DNA from: Limanda limanda
Lineage: Eukaryota; Chordata; Actinopteri; Pleuronectiformes; Pleuronectidae
DNA: 64,000 bases
Assembly (NCBI RefSeq): GCF_963576545.1
Contig: NC_083649.1
Span: 2,170,406-2,234,405, forward strand
Reading direction: 5' to 3'
The notes beneath the pieces are model-generated. The model worked only from the letters and a program-made list of their open reading frames with translations. It was not told the DNA's origin and did no database searches. Below are positions 10,816 to 22,567 of the stretch, piece by piece (within the stretch, counting starts at the first letter, position 1; each line of letters opens with the position of its first letter). The position numbers and the translations under genes are program-made.

Positions 10816-13644
10816 TGTTTAATTAAAGTAAACACCATATCTCTGTCTCGTGTAATTAAATCACGATGTTGTGTGAACGGCAAATTAATTCCTAACAGGA
10901 AAACAGCGATAGCGGGACGTCCACGGTGTTTGACACACGAGCACGAGGAGGTCTGAGGTCCGACCCGCTGAACCATCCCCAGCGTTCGCTCCGGAAGTTA
11001 CTCACGTTGAGTTAGCGAAGAGCTTAACGGCTTTTTAATAGACTTTAGTTTCTGTAAAAGCAGGAGAACCCTGAGTCCAGCGTCGCAGCTCCTTCCTCTC
11101 ATGTAAATGGATTTTTTCTCGGTGAATCTACGGAGCCGTCCATCACGTTTAGTGTCTGGTAGAAAACACGCTCAAATCAATCAGTCCAGCCGTCGGCCTC
11201 ATGAAGGGACCCGGGTTCCTGTCATCGCTCGAGAGGGAATCACAAAGAGAAGGTAGACCTGGAGTGCAGCTGTGGTGGAAGCTGGTGAGAGGAGCCGTGT
11301 GTGGGCGGAGGAAGCAGAAGAAGAAGAGTGAGCGTCTGGGTGAGAGAGATGTCCTCTCAGATCAGAGCCGCTCGCCCTCGTCCCAGGAGAGAGAGAGAGA
11401 GAGAGACACTGAGGCTAAATTGCCTGTCTCCTTCCCCTTTGCTCTCTCTCTCTCTCTCTCTATCTCCCTTTCTCTCCGTCTCTCTTTATCTCCCTCCCCT
11501 CCTCCCTCCTCCCTCCTCCACCGCTACGAGAGGCTAACAGCTTAATCATAATTGTGTCATGAACCATAAACACTCATACGCTCGGCGGTGGACGGAGCCC
11601 CGGGGGGGGGGGGGGGGGGGGGACTAATGGTCCTGAATAATAACAACCAGAACTTTATTTGCCGAGCGTTTCTCTTGAGAACTTTTCCCAGATAATTTAT
11701 GTTCACATTCGATTAAGTTTATGAATAAATACAAAATATAGATTTTCCTACAGAGGCAAAAAGTGAATAAACATAACTCAGTGAATTGAACTAAATTTAA
11801 AACAGGAGCATTAACAGGACCTGATATTAAAGTACATGTTTGCATAAGAGGAATAGAAAGTTTGGTATCACACGTCTTTTTTTTTAATTCCTGTTTCCAG
11901 CGATGGAAAGAAACTATTTTCAATTCACGTTACTCAAATGTTCCAACGAATCTAATCATAACTGAAGCTAACTGATCATAACTGATGGTTGTTCGCCCTC
12001 ATAAGCGATGCTTGTTTGATTTTGTGCGAGAATTTGAATGTGCAGCCTGACTCCATACATTTGAATTTGAAAGGTTTCAAGTCCTGACTGATGTAAAAGC
12101 TTCTTTGCAACGATTCTGATATTTTTGCCTCAATAAATTCATCCAAACCCACAAGTTTCTTCTTCTTAAATTTCCTCAACACAACAATAAAAAAACAAAA
12201 TGTCTCCTATTCTCTAAACTCAACGACTCACCAAATAGTTTTGGGCCCAAACCATAACCGAGACTTTTCCATAACAGTGAGTTTAGAGTCTACACAGCTG
12301 AGGTCAAAGGGTTTTTAGTAAGTGAACTCTTTGAAATGAGGATTTCTACAACGGCTTTTTTGCTTCTTTCTTCTCTTTCTTTCAATATTGACAAAAAAAA
12401 CCTAATTTGCAAAAACTCTTTATTCTTCAATGTGGCTTTCTGGATAAACAGAACCCGGATTTAAAGGCTGACAGTTTGTTTTCGGTTGGCAGACCCCCCC
12501 GCCCCCACACCCCCCCCCGCAGAGCTCAGAAGAAGAAGAGAAGCCCACAGCAAACACCACAGTCCTGCTTCCAAGGATCCGTCTCCAGAGCGCTGCCTAA
12601 GGCTGTGAGATTAATATTTATTTACTGTGCTTTTGGAAGGAGAACTCGTGTGAGCCATGTTGTTGAGCCACTGAAAATCCACAAGCTTCCTCTGAACAAT
12701 CCCCCCCGGGAGCCGTCCAATAGGCAGAGGGATCCCGCCAACGGACACGCAGCTAAGCCAGGAGCAGGGTTCTGATATTAACTGGATCAGCGTCAATCCC
12801 TGTGTAACACGGAGGAACCAGTGAAGAGCAGCCACCTCTTCCTCCTCTGAGCCAGCAGCTCTGTCCCAGGATGGAGCTTCGCTGGTGTTGAAGAGGAACA
12901 CTGGAGCGTTTACATGACACAGGGCCGGCTGCACGCTGGAGTCCAGAGAAACATGTGCTCAGAATACAGAGAGTGAATTCATCAAGGAACAAGTGGAGAC
13001 TGGAAATATCAACTCCTCCAGGAACACAGAGATATTTATTTAATCTTAATCAGGAGAGTTTGTAAGACCTAAGAAAATATGAAAATGGAAGTTAAGTGCA
13101 TTAGATGTAGATATTGTTTCTTCCTCGATATTCTTATTAACTTATTGGAAACCATTGTTTACTAGTGTTAATAACAAGCATCTGCAGAACATCACAGGGC
13201 AGTTTTAAAAGTTTACCTCATGTTTCCTGGTAATATGATTAACATCCACTAATTTGATTTACGTCACTTACTTTCACTAAGACGTGTTCTGCATTATTTA
13301 TTCTCTCTCTGCATGAAATCTTCTCCTGTACAGAAACATCTTGTTTTACGACCTTAATTACTTAAGTGCATCTTGTGCTCACATGGTGCATATTTCTAAA
13401 TATTTAATGTGTTTAATTTGATTAAACTGCAACAGCAAAGGGAAGGTCGCTTTAGCATAAGGATCCTGGTTGGTTCGTGGATGTGTCGTCACGGGTCCGG
13501 TACATTTAACCAAGATCTTAAAGACGTTTTGTACTTGAACAAAGTTTTTCTCTTCTTGTTTCATCACCGAATCGATCGTGTGTATTTCACTGAGACGTTC
13601 ACATGCATCTTCATAGAACTTCTGATCCGAACTCTCAGAGGATC
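10816..13644. other. no gene seen; simple repeats
   Basis: Contains a GA array (11386-11406), a CT-rich stretch (11441-11520) and a G21 run (11602-11622). Open frames over the CT stretch are low-complexity artefacts. Single-copy sequence elsewhere shows no recognisable gene. Confidence 0.55.
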
Positions 13645-13735
13645 ATTTTACATCCAAGTCGACGTGTTCATCTTCTACGTGTCCGGCTCCTCTTCTTCAT
13701 CCTGAGATGTTTGTGTTCTTCAGGTTTCACGTCAC
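13645..13735 (-). repeat. dispersed repeat, minus-strand copy
   Basis: Its reverse complement shares CAGGATGAAGAAGAGGAGC and ACACGTAGAAGA..ACGTC..ACTTGGA with 32210-32280, and the last part with 56839-56861. Copies in both orientations suggest an interspersed element rather than a local duplication. Confidence 0.65.
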
Positions 13736-14692
13736 GTGTTAGAAACCTCATCCACACGTCCACTCGCTCTCTGGGAAGCTTCCACACATCGTCCTGCTGG
13801 TTCCTCACATGGACTCTGACATGTGACACACATGTTACCACTAAGCTGCAGGAGAAGATCCAGAAAACGTCCAGAGACACTGACTCAGACATTTGTTCTC
13901 ACACACTGAATCTCTGGAAAGTTTCCAAACATCAGTGCAGGTCTGGGAACATCTCATGTGAAGTCGTGAACTGTAAATAATTAATTTATTTCAGGTTTTG
14001 CGTTGACACTGAGCTCCACTTCTGGAGTGTAGAAGCTCCGCCTCCAGCCTACTGCCGTCACCAGTCACGATACGAAAAGACTTTTATAATTAAAAAACGT
14101 CCTCGATTCATAAACAGAAGAACGAGTCTGAGCTGAAACTCAACAACTATCGACCGGCACCAACCTTCCCTGCGCCGGCTGCACGGAAACACATTTCATT
14201 TATTTTTCAAGAGCACTTTTACCCAAAGTGCTTCACAGAGACAAGGGTCCTTCGCTTTGTGGCACGAGTGGCAACAGATAAAGAAACCGGCTGAACCTGC
14301 AAAGAGGAGAAGCTCAGAGCGCGAGACACGGAACGTGACACTCGTCAAGAGAGAGGAACAAAAAGAAAAGCTGGAAAAGAACAATGGAAGAAAGAAAGAG
14401 AATCCTTTCAGATCGTATCGTTTATACTCAGATTCGTGACGAGTGTCCTTCAGGATCCTAAGACGTCGTTAGATGAAGGTGAGAAACTGGAGTCGTAGAT
14501 TTGACCCCCCCCCAGGGTGAGAGTCTTCTTATTTTAAACCATAAGACGACGCCGGGTCGAAGGTTTGGACGCCTCTCGAACCAAGTGTGAGGATTTGTCT
14601 GCTCACTTTGAAGCTCTGGAGTTAAAATGTGCTTTTGTAACCCAGGTCTCATGACTTCAAAATTAATTAAAATAATTATTTTCCGAACCGGA
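13736..14692. other. no gene seen
   Basis: Unremarkable sequence with short open frames that match nothing recognised. Confidence 0.5.
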
Positions 14693-14780
14693 AATCCAAA
14701 CCGGAAGTGCAAACTACTTCCGGTTTCGGGACTATAAATATCCGGGTGTAGAGGCGCACGTCCTCTTTGTTTCCTGAGCA
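14693..14780 (+). promoter_or_regulatory. promoter-like cluster: ETS palindrome, TATA, pyrimidine start
   Basis: AACCGGAAGT and ACTTCCGGTT (14699-14708 and 14716-14725) form a perfect 10-bp inverted repeat with a 7-base spacer. Each arm contains a core ETS site (CCGGAAGT). A further CCGGAA lies at 14698-14693 upstream. A TATA-like ACTATAAATA follows at 14731-14740, and about 30 bases downstream is a pyrimidine-rich CCTCTTTGTTTCC. This order resembles vertebrate ribosomal-protein-type promoters. No coding exon is seen downstream; the minisatellite starts immediately. Confidence 0.4.
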
Positions 14781-15198
14781 GTGCGAGGTGCGAGGTGCGA
14801 GGTGCGAGGTGCGAGGTGCGAGGTGCGGGGTGCGAGGTGCGGGGTGCGGGGTGCGGGGTGCGAGGTGCGAGGTGCGAGGTGCGAGGTGCGAGGTGCGGGG
14901 TGCGGGGTGCGGGGTGCGAGGTGCGGGGTGCGGGGTGCGAGTGCGGGGTGCGGGGTGCGAGGTGCGAGGTGCGAGGTGCGGGGTGCGGGGTGCGGGGTGC
15001 GAGGTGCGGGGTGCGGGGTGCGGGGTGCGGGGTGCGAGGTGCGAGGTGCGAGGTGCGAGGTGCGGGGTGCGAGGTGCGAGGTGCGGGGTGCGGGGTGCGG
15101 GGTGCGGGGTGCGGGGTGCGAGGTGCGGGGTGCGAGGTGCGGGGTGCGGGGTGCGGGGTGCGGGGTGCGGGGTGCGAGGTGCGAGGTGCGAGGTGCGG
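14781..15198 (+). repeat. 7-bp minisatellite GTGCGRG
   Basis: About 60 copies of GTGCGAG or GTGCGGG, differing only at one A/G position, with one 6-base unit near 14936. Strand asymmetry is extreme: the plus strand has almost no A or T. Because 7 is not divisible by 3 and no unit phase creates a stop, every frame stays open across the array, giving spurious proteins on both strands. Confidence 0.97.
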
Positions 15199-18100
15199 AC
15201 AAAACTGATCACTTCAGGTCAGGTTTTTACCCCCCACTTTTTTTTTCCCCTTGACAATTGATGGCGAGCTAACCCTGTTCCCTACCAGCCTCCTTGCCCT
15301 GCGAGCGGTAGGAGAAGAACTCACCTTAAACCTTTTTATTTCCCTTCCCCGCCTTGGTCCAACATTTTTTTTGAACCAACGGACATTGATTACCTGAAAT
15401 CATACCACTGAATTGAAGTAATGTGCATGAGTGAAATTATTGAACAGAGATATTTATTTTTGTTATGAGTCATACTATTGTTTGTGTTGTTGAGAAAAAT
15501 ACAACTTTTATTTAAAAGCACCCTTTGTCTCTGTCTTGGTATTCACACAAAGGGCTCCAACCGAACCTTATAGTCCACATGTTACACTTTGATAAAAAAT
15601 AAACACACCTGCACAGAGGATTCTGGAGCGAGAGAAGATTTAACCCACGTGAAATGTTCTCCTTCCTTTGTCTCTGTGATGATCGTTTAAATGTGTTAAA
15701 TGTTAATATCGTATTGTGGAGTTGTTTATTCTTAGAAATCCGTGTTGCCAAGCCAACAGCGTAGTACAAAAACGTTGTGTATCAACACTAAAACTCCACA
15801 CTAGCCAGAGTTTAAACACGTTAATGTGGGTTCAGTGATTTGTAATGATTGTTAAAGGCATTGAGAGAGAAAGTCGTCCTAATGATGAAGGATTCTCCAG
15901 CTTCTCTGGATCACAGAGTGGAGCCTGCAGCACATGAGCAAGGTCACACTGGGACGACATGTTGTGTAACTACACGTTTCTGTGCAGCTCAGAATAACTC
16001 AGACTCCTAACGACCGATTCTCTCGTCTGCCTTTTAGTATTTTTCATGTAAAGTGTCATTTCATTCAGGATAAAACCTGATTTTCAATAATCTCCTCGGC
16101 CGGCGGGTCACGAGCCGACTGACTGATGGCGGCTTCGACTTCCGTCTGCTCTTGAAAGACGGTTTCCTGTAAACATCTGGTGTGTTTACTGCTCCACCCG
16201 CTCGTCCACCGCGCCGTTATAGGTGCTCAGCTGCAACTGTCCGTCTTCTCTCAAGCACATTCCACATTCATCTGTATGCACGCCGCTGGCTTGTTTGGGA
16301 GTCTGGGACTATTTAGAACAACAATTTTTATGGTAAGTGCCAATCGGTCATGCCGGAGTCTCTCAGGGACGAGATGGAGTTTTAAAAAAAAAAGAAAAGA
16401 GTAAGAGGGTAAATACACAAAATGAAGAAACTGAGAAATGAGAGACAAAAGTGGAAGAGACAGAGAGACTGCAGATATCTGGAAGGAAAGAGTGGAGAGA
16501 GAGACAGAGGAGAGAAAGTGATAGAGACAGAGGAGGAGGAGAACTCTGTGTGTTCCAGAGGAAAGAGGAGGAACAAGGAAGTTCTGCTCTTCAGATACAA
16601 AAGGTTCAGATTCATCCTCACATTTAATATTTAACTTCTCTTTGTACATTGTGAGAATTGTAAACTTGTCCATTAAAAACCACATGTAGATAGAGCAAAC
16701 GTTTCTTAAGAACAAATCTGAAAACACTGATTTCTAGAACTATTTTTAAGTTTTCCCCTCAGGGCCACCGTAGTCATGTTTAAAATCTTTTAAACTAAAG
16801 TGAAGCTTAATTCAACCAATCACAGAAACAATGTTCATGAATTCCCTTAATCCATAGAATTGGAGCTGAAATAATATGAGTAAAACTTTAACAGCTACAT
16901 TAATCAGAATAAATCCACTGATGAATAAATCCAGCTGCACACAGAGCAGGTTGAACAGAGCGACCTCTCACTCTGTCCAGGAAACACATTCATCTGGACG
17001 TCAACAACGGAAATAGATTTGTGTCATTAACAATTCTTATTGTTGATTACTGAGAGTTTTACCTTAAGGCTTCAGAACCGAGAGGGAAGTGAACTTTTTG
17101 TTTTCTTAAATACAGAAACATGATTTTATCATTTCCAATTTGTTGTTGCAATCATTGAATCCGGCGTCGCACAATCAGCGAGCTAATGGAACACGAACCG
17201 ACAAATCAACAATCAACACCTGAAGACAAAGGTGGAGAAGAAATCAAAGTGCCGTTTCTTACTTTCTTTACAGATTCGGTTCTTCTTGAATTCATTCTGC
17301 GGCGTCAGAGCACATCTCAGCAGCTGCAGTGATTGACCCCTGGCTCTAATTATATTTGCCTCAGTTTAGTGGAGGTCTGAGGCGGAGCAGCTGTAATGAT
17401 GTGAAATGACAGCGAGGAGATCTTTCCCCCTTAATTGACCTGCGTGATGTCTGGATCACTCGTCAACAGAAAACAAATCCTGAGCGGACGCTGATGGATG
17501 GACCCGCGGGCGCCGCTCCGCTGCTCGGACGCAGCTCATTACTCGGAAAGGAAAACAGATGCAGACAGAATTGAGCAAACGCACACGTTGGTGCGTCCAC
17601 GTCGATAAAACTTCGGCATCTCTCCACCTTGTGGCTCTTTAACAAATCCCCGTGGTTCCGGCTCTCAGGCGGAGTTCACCCTCCAGCGGAATGGACACAA
17701 ACATGGAAATGACTTTGCCGAGCGGAGGTGAGAAGAGCTCTAATCCCCAAATTATCACTCGCTCAGCAAATCCCTCCTTCTCCTCTCCTGCATCACTTCC
17801 CTCCCTCTTTTCACCTCCTGGTCTCAGACTCCTCTTCTTCCTCCTCCCCCCCCCCCCCGAAGCTTTGCCCCCCCCCCTGTCTGCAGGAGGGCGGAGACAA
17901 AATGAATAATAGAAACCCAACATGGAGGAAGATTTGATCTGTAAAATAAATCCCCTGCAAAGATCACAGCTGTTCCAGTGAATGTCATTATGACTCAGGG
18001 TTTAAAGTGCCCGTCGCAAATGAAGAATAGAACAACACAAACTTCTCTGAGGAGGAAGAGGAAGATGTGAGGAAACGAGGATGAAGGACAAAGTGTTGAG

Positions 18101-18821
18101 GGGGAGGAGTCACAGAGGACGGGGGGGGGGGGGGGATGTGAGCTGCAACGGTTAATAATGAAATATAAAATGTTTTTCCTCTTTACTTCTTCCTACTTTC
18201 CAGAAATAAATAAATAAAGTCAAAACAAAAGCATCAAGATCCATCCGATACACAAACTCACTAATGATCAAAAACTCACTAATGACAATTTACATCAGAT
18301 GTTATAGTCCCAACAAATAACAACCTGAAAAAACAAGAATTAACCATTTCACAGGAAGTTAACAAGCAACCAGTGCAGATACAGGAAGTAGCCAGTCCTC
18401 ACCAGGAAGTAGTCCCAGTACGTAACCAAATATTGGACTTAATAAAGCAGATGCACATTTTCATGTCTTATTTTTAACAACTTTGTCTTGTCTTCTTTCA
18501 TGTTTCACTCCCCCCCTCCCTCCATTTTGCTGACCACCTTGCTCTCCTAAAACGACCACGTTGTTCATCATGAAAAATTCAAAACAGTTTTAAAATAATA
18601 ATCATCATCTGGAGGAAAACGCACTTATGCTTTAACCGCAGCCCGCTGCTGCTGTGTTCAGCAGCCAGTGAAACACAACTTTGTGGGTTTGTGTTGATCT
18701 GATGAGAAACAGACTCGTCCTCCAAAGATCTCAAGAGGAAAACTGCTGCGGCTGCAGAGACGAGCTGGAAGAGGATCAGGTCTACAGAGTGCAAACGGTG
18801 GACAGCTCTCACTGCAGGTCG
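15199..18821. other. no gene seen; possible LTR-like fragment and regulatory sequence
   Basis: The part from 15255 to 15600 has the texture of a retroelement end (purine tract, TTTTATTT, then TGTCTCTGTCTTGGTATTCA) but no terminal pair could be placed. Purine-rich and pyrimidine-rich stretches lie at 16390-16600, 17770-17880 and a G15 run at 18121-18135. Single-copy sequence at 16230-16380 could be conserved noncoding DNA. No gene recognised. Confidence 0.4.
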
Positions 18822-19844
18822 AGTGAGAGAGACTCTGCTGATGGGCCGCTTAGAGTCAGAGAGTGAGAGAGGGAGACAGTCAGAGAGTGAGAGAGTCTTA
18901 GAGTGAGAGAGTGAGCGAGTCAGAGAGTCAGAGAGTCTCAGAGTGAGAGATAGTCTGATGATGGGCCGCTTAGAGTCAGAGAGTGAGAGAGTCAGAGAGT
19001 GAGAGAGTGAGAGAGTGAGACAGTCACAGAGTCTTAGAGTCAGAGAGTCAGAGAGTCTCAGAGTCAGAGAGTGAGAGAGTCTCAGAGTGAGGGAGTCACA
19101 GAGTCTTAGAGTGAGAGAGTGAGAGAGTCAAAGATTGAGAGAGTGAGAGAGTCACAGAGTCACAGAGTCTTAGAGTGAGAGAGTGAGAGAGTGAGAGAGT
19201 GAGAGAGTGAGAGAGTGAGAGAGTGAGAGAGTGAGAGAGTGAGAGAGTCAGAGAGTCAGAGAGTCAGAGAGTGAGAGTCACAGAGTGAGAGAGTCACAGA
19301 GTGAGAGAGTCACAGAGTGAGAGAGTCAGAGAGTCAGAGAGTCACAGTCTTAGAGTGAGAGAGTCAGAGATTGAGAGAGTGAGAGAGTGAGAGTCAGAGA
19401 GTCCGAGAGTCTCAGAGTTAGAGAGTGAGAGAGTCTCAGAGTCAGAGAGTCTTAGAGTGAGAGAGTGAGAGAGTGAGAGAGTCAGAGAGTGAGAGAGTCA
19501 CAGAGTGAGAGAGTCTCAGAGTCAGAGAGTCTTAGAGTGAGAGAGTGAGAGAGTGAGAGAGTGAGAGAGTGAGAGAGTGAGAGAGTCTCAGAGTCTCAGA
19601 GTCAGAGAGTGAGAGAGTCACAGAGTGAGAGAGTCACAGAGTGAGAGAGTGAGAGAGTCAGAGAGTCACAGTCTTAGAGTGAGAGAGTCAGAGAGTCATA
19701 GAGTGTCTCAGAGTCAGAGAGTGAGAGAGTCTCAGACTTAGAGTGAGAGAGTGAGAGAGTGAGAGAGTGAGAGAGTGAGAGAGTGAGAGAGTGAGAGAGT
19801 GAGAGAGTGAGAGAGTGAGAGAGTGAGAGAGTGAGAGAGTCTCA
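18822..19844. repeat. GTGAGAGA / GTCAGAGA minisatellite
   Basis: About 1 kb of an 8-bp unit with variants GTGAGAGA, GTCAGAGA, GTCACAGA, GTCTTAGA and GTCTCAGA. At the left end a non-repeat word GATGGGCCGCTTAGAGTCAG occurs twice exactly 120 bp apart (18840 and 18960). The last 110 bases are almost pure GTGAGAGA, the pattern expected of a growing edge. Confidence 0.95.
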
Positions 19845-21206
19845 ACTGAACCAGTGTTTAATTAAACCAAAATGAAAACCAACACCTGCAGGTTTTGGAA
19901 AAACACTGAGACAAGTTTGAAAAGCATTTTTTAAAAGTACAGCTAAATAAATATTCATCTGTCTTTTTTCAAACTGTATTCTTCAGTTTTCAGTGGAAAC
20001 AGGAACTCTGAGATGCAGGATTCACGTTCACTCTTGTGTATTTTCTCTTCCTGTGTATTTGCAGTCAGAGCTTGTGATTGTGTTGCAGTTATATCTGTAG
20101 TTTGGACTGAGCTGAGGAAACAGACACTCAGACTCACAGAGGAGACAGTGAGTCGGGGGGGTCGGGGGGAATATCTCAGCTCCTAGAATAACCGTGTGGA
20201 GCGACAGCTGCCGGGGGTCCGGCAGCAGGTGGTCTGCGTTCCACGTCAGCCACCGAGCAGGGAAATGGGCCGAGGAGCTTTCTGACGGCCGAGGACACTC
20301 CAGACAAATGTAGTGAATGTGTAAACATGTGAGAAGCTAAAAATATCTGCTGGACGCTCACAGGAAACACAAGCATCTGTGAGTCTCCTCCTGTTCCTAA
20401 TGAGAGGAGGAACAACAAAGCCTTCCTGGGTGAACTCTGTTTTTATAGAGAAACGTGAACTCACTGCTTCAACATCATATTTATAATAAACACTAGAGAT
20501 TTACAAAAATGAGATTTGCAGCTTTGCGTTATCATAATATTTAATTGTTAGGATTGAGCTGCTGCTAGAAACCTCCTGAGCCGTGAACACTGAATGAATC
20601 CTAACTGCAGGAACAACGCTGTATGAAAATGAGCAGGACTGGTTTCTATTTGAAGATATTTAATCAAATCTCAAATTTACCCGACCGAACAATAATCTCC
20701 AATGTTATCAGAATTCAAATTGAGTGGAGCTTGAACATCTGAACCAAATTCCATGGAACACAGAAACTCGTGTGGAATGGGTTGACATCACCGTGAAGAA
20801 CTATAAAAAATACCCGTAACTCATCATTTATCACGTGTTATAGATAAAGTTATTTGTTCTGAAAGTGAATCGTAATAAACCATCATTTCATCCAAAGACT
20901 TTTAAACAATATCCAGCTCTGATTGGACCAAACAAAGCTTCACTGGAGACGCCTCCATGGTGCTGTTAAATCAGAAATCACTCGTTTAGCTTCTCAGAAA
21001 CAGAAGCAGAACGAGACCCCTCACCCCAGCCGCTGGCCCCTCCCACTGGGGGCAGTAGCACACGCCTCCTCCACACTGGAAGCTCGTCCGTCCACACTCG
21101 GCTTCTTGTTACTTATTTATAGCAGCTTGTTTCCCACTGGGACAAAGTAACTGAAACCAAATGTGTTGCCAGGACTGATCTGGAGGAAGAGGGGCGGTCG
21201 ACCCAC
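19845..21206. other. no gene seen
   Basis: Single-copy sequence with no recognisable coding or RNA signal. Confidence 0.55.
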
Positions 21207-21266
21207 CCTCCTCCTCTTCCTCCTCTTCCTCCTCCTCCTCCTCCTCCTCCTCCTCCTTCTTCTTCT
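21207..21266. repeat. (CTC)n-rich trinucleotide repeat
   Basis: CTC/TCC trinucleotides with two CTT interruptions, then CTT units at the right end. Confidence 0.95.
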
Positions 21267-21583
21267 GTGTACACACACCACACGCTGAGTGTGAGGCAGC
21301 GGGAGACGCTCAGTTATTCACGATTCCTGCAACTTCACAACAATTTCATTACTTCAACTTTCTCAGTCCCCGAGAAATAAATGACTTTAACGTCTTGGGT
21401 CTCCGGGGGCTGTGGAACGTGTAAAGTGGCTTTAATGGTTTCTCTCTCTTTGCTCGCCCTTTCCTCAGAGAGAAAAGCAACAGGAAAAACGAAATCTTAT
21501 TCCAGAAGAAAGTAAAAGAGCAGAAGTTTTAATGCAGCAAGCTCCGGCCACCAGCTGCGTTAATGAGTCTGAAGCAAACTCAC

Positions 21584-21672
21584 CATGTTTGCTTCCTTGC
21601 TTCCTTGTATCCTTGCTGTTTCCTCCTGGTTCCTCCTGATTCCTCCTGATTCCTCCTCTGCCTCCTGGTGAG
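21584..21672 (-). other. candidate 5' exon of sgcd ending in ATG
   Basis: On the minus strand a purine-rich 89-nt segment follows CTTCAGTCTGTGCAG and ends AGCAAACATG before GTGAGT. Its only ATG is the last codon, with A at -3. Spliced to the 217-402 exon it would give Met-Met-Thr, mirroring the Met-Met start of human delta-sarcoglycan, where the first Met lies alone in the preceding exon. The sequence is GGAGGAA-rich, which fits exonic splicing enhancers but also simple repeat. This is inference from signals only. Confidence 0.28.
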
Positions 21673-21854
21673 CTGCACAGACTGAAGTAGTGAGGCCTTC
21701 ACCGAGCAGCTCAGAGTCTCTCTCTCCCCCCCCCCCCCCCTCACTCCTCCCTCGTCAGCTTTTCCAATAACAACGTGCTCCCGCCTCTTTTGGTGGAAGA
21801 GCTGCTGGCTGGTTCCTGGACGCCTGGTGGACTCCTGTGACCCGGCTGCTGTCT

Positions 21855-21942
21855 CCCCTCCCTCCCTCCCTCCCTCCCTCCCTCCCTCCCTCCCTCCCTC
21901 CCTCCCTCCCTCCCTCCCTCCCTCCCTTCCTCCCTCCCTCCT
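21855..21942. repeat. (CCCT)n microsatellite
   Basis: About 21 CCCT units with one CCTT variant near the right end. A C run at 21727-21740 lies just to the left. Confidence 0.97.
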
Positions 21943-22475
21943 CTCTGCCCCCCCGGCCCTGCCTTCCTGCCACATTTAGAACCACAGACACATGTGGGCC
22001 TCTGGTTTGAAGTTTAAAGAGGCGGGACTTGCCCGAGAGTGTTGTGTTGTCATGACGACACCTCCTTTTCTCTTTTTTTTTCTATTCCAGCTGTTTGGGT
22101 CCCGCCCCTTCTGGAGGTTTGGATGATTTAGTTTTTCCATATGTTCAGTCGACTGCATCTGTTACGAGTCTGAACACAGAGTTTTATTCAACAGTTTCTC
22201 AAAGGGAGGGATTCATTAATATTGTATATTTGGGTTTTCTTGATTTAAATATTCAAAAAAAGCACAGATAAAGTATTATGACTATTATATTATTATGATT
22301 TAATTCAACTTTAGGAGAGTTTGGCAGGTTTGACATTTGGTTTTTATGAGTTTCTTTTGACAGAAATAACAAACAAGCTGCTGCTCTTTATTAAGATGAG
22401 AACTTGTTGAGTGCTTCAATGCATTTAAGTCAAATTACTTTCATTCTAACAAATCAGATCGAACGTTGAAGCCAA
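21943..22475. other. no gene seen
   Basis: AT-rich single-copy sequence. Confidence 0.55.
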
Positions 22476-22567
22476 CACATCTTGCTCGTCCCCTGGTGGC
22501 CGGCTGCAGTATGACTATGAGTCATAAACCCAGCCTCCTCCATGTTAGCTGATGGGACAAGGACCAA
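22476..22567 (+). repeat. dispersed repeat with CTCF-like core, copy 2
   Basis: Shares CATCTTG.TCG.CCCCTGGTGG, GGCTGCAGTAT, GTCATAAACCC and GCCTCCTCCATGTTAG with the other copies. The minus strand of 22487-22500 reads GCCACCAGGGGACG, one base from the copy 1 core. Same orientation as copies 1 and 3. Confidence 0.75.

Noticed and set aside
14676..15261. Several 130-180 codon frames on both strands
   Set aside because: They are products of the 7-bp GTGCGRG array, which lacks stops in every frame.
15255..15600. Definite LTR retrotransposon end
   Set aside because: Texture is suggestive, but no TG..CA pair, primer-binding site or target duplication could be placed, so it is mentioned only as a possibility.
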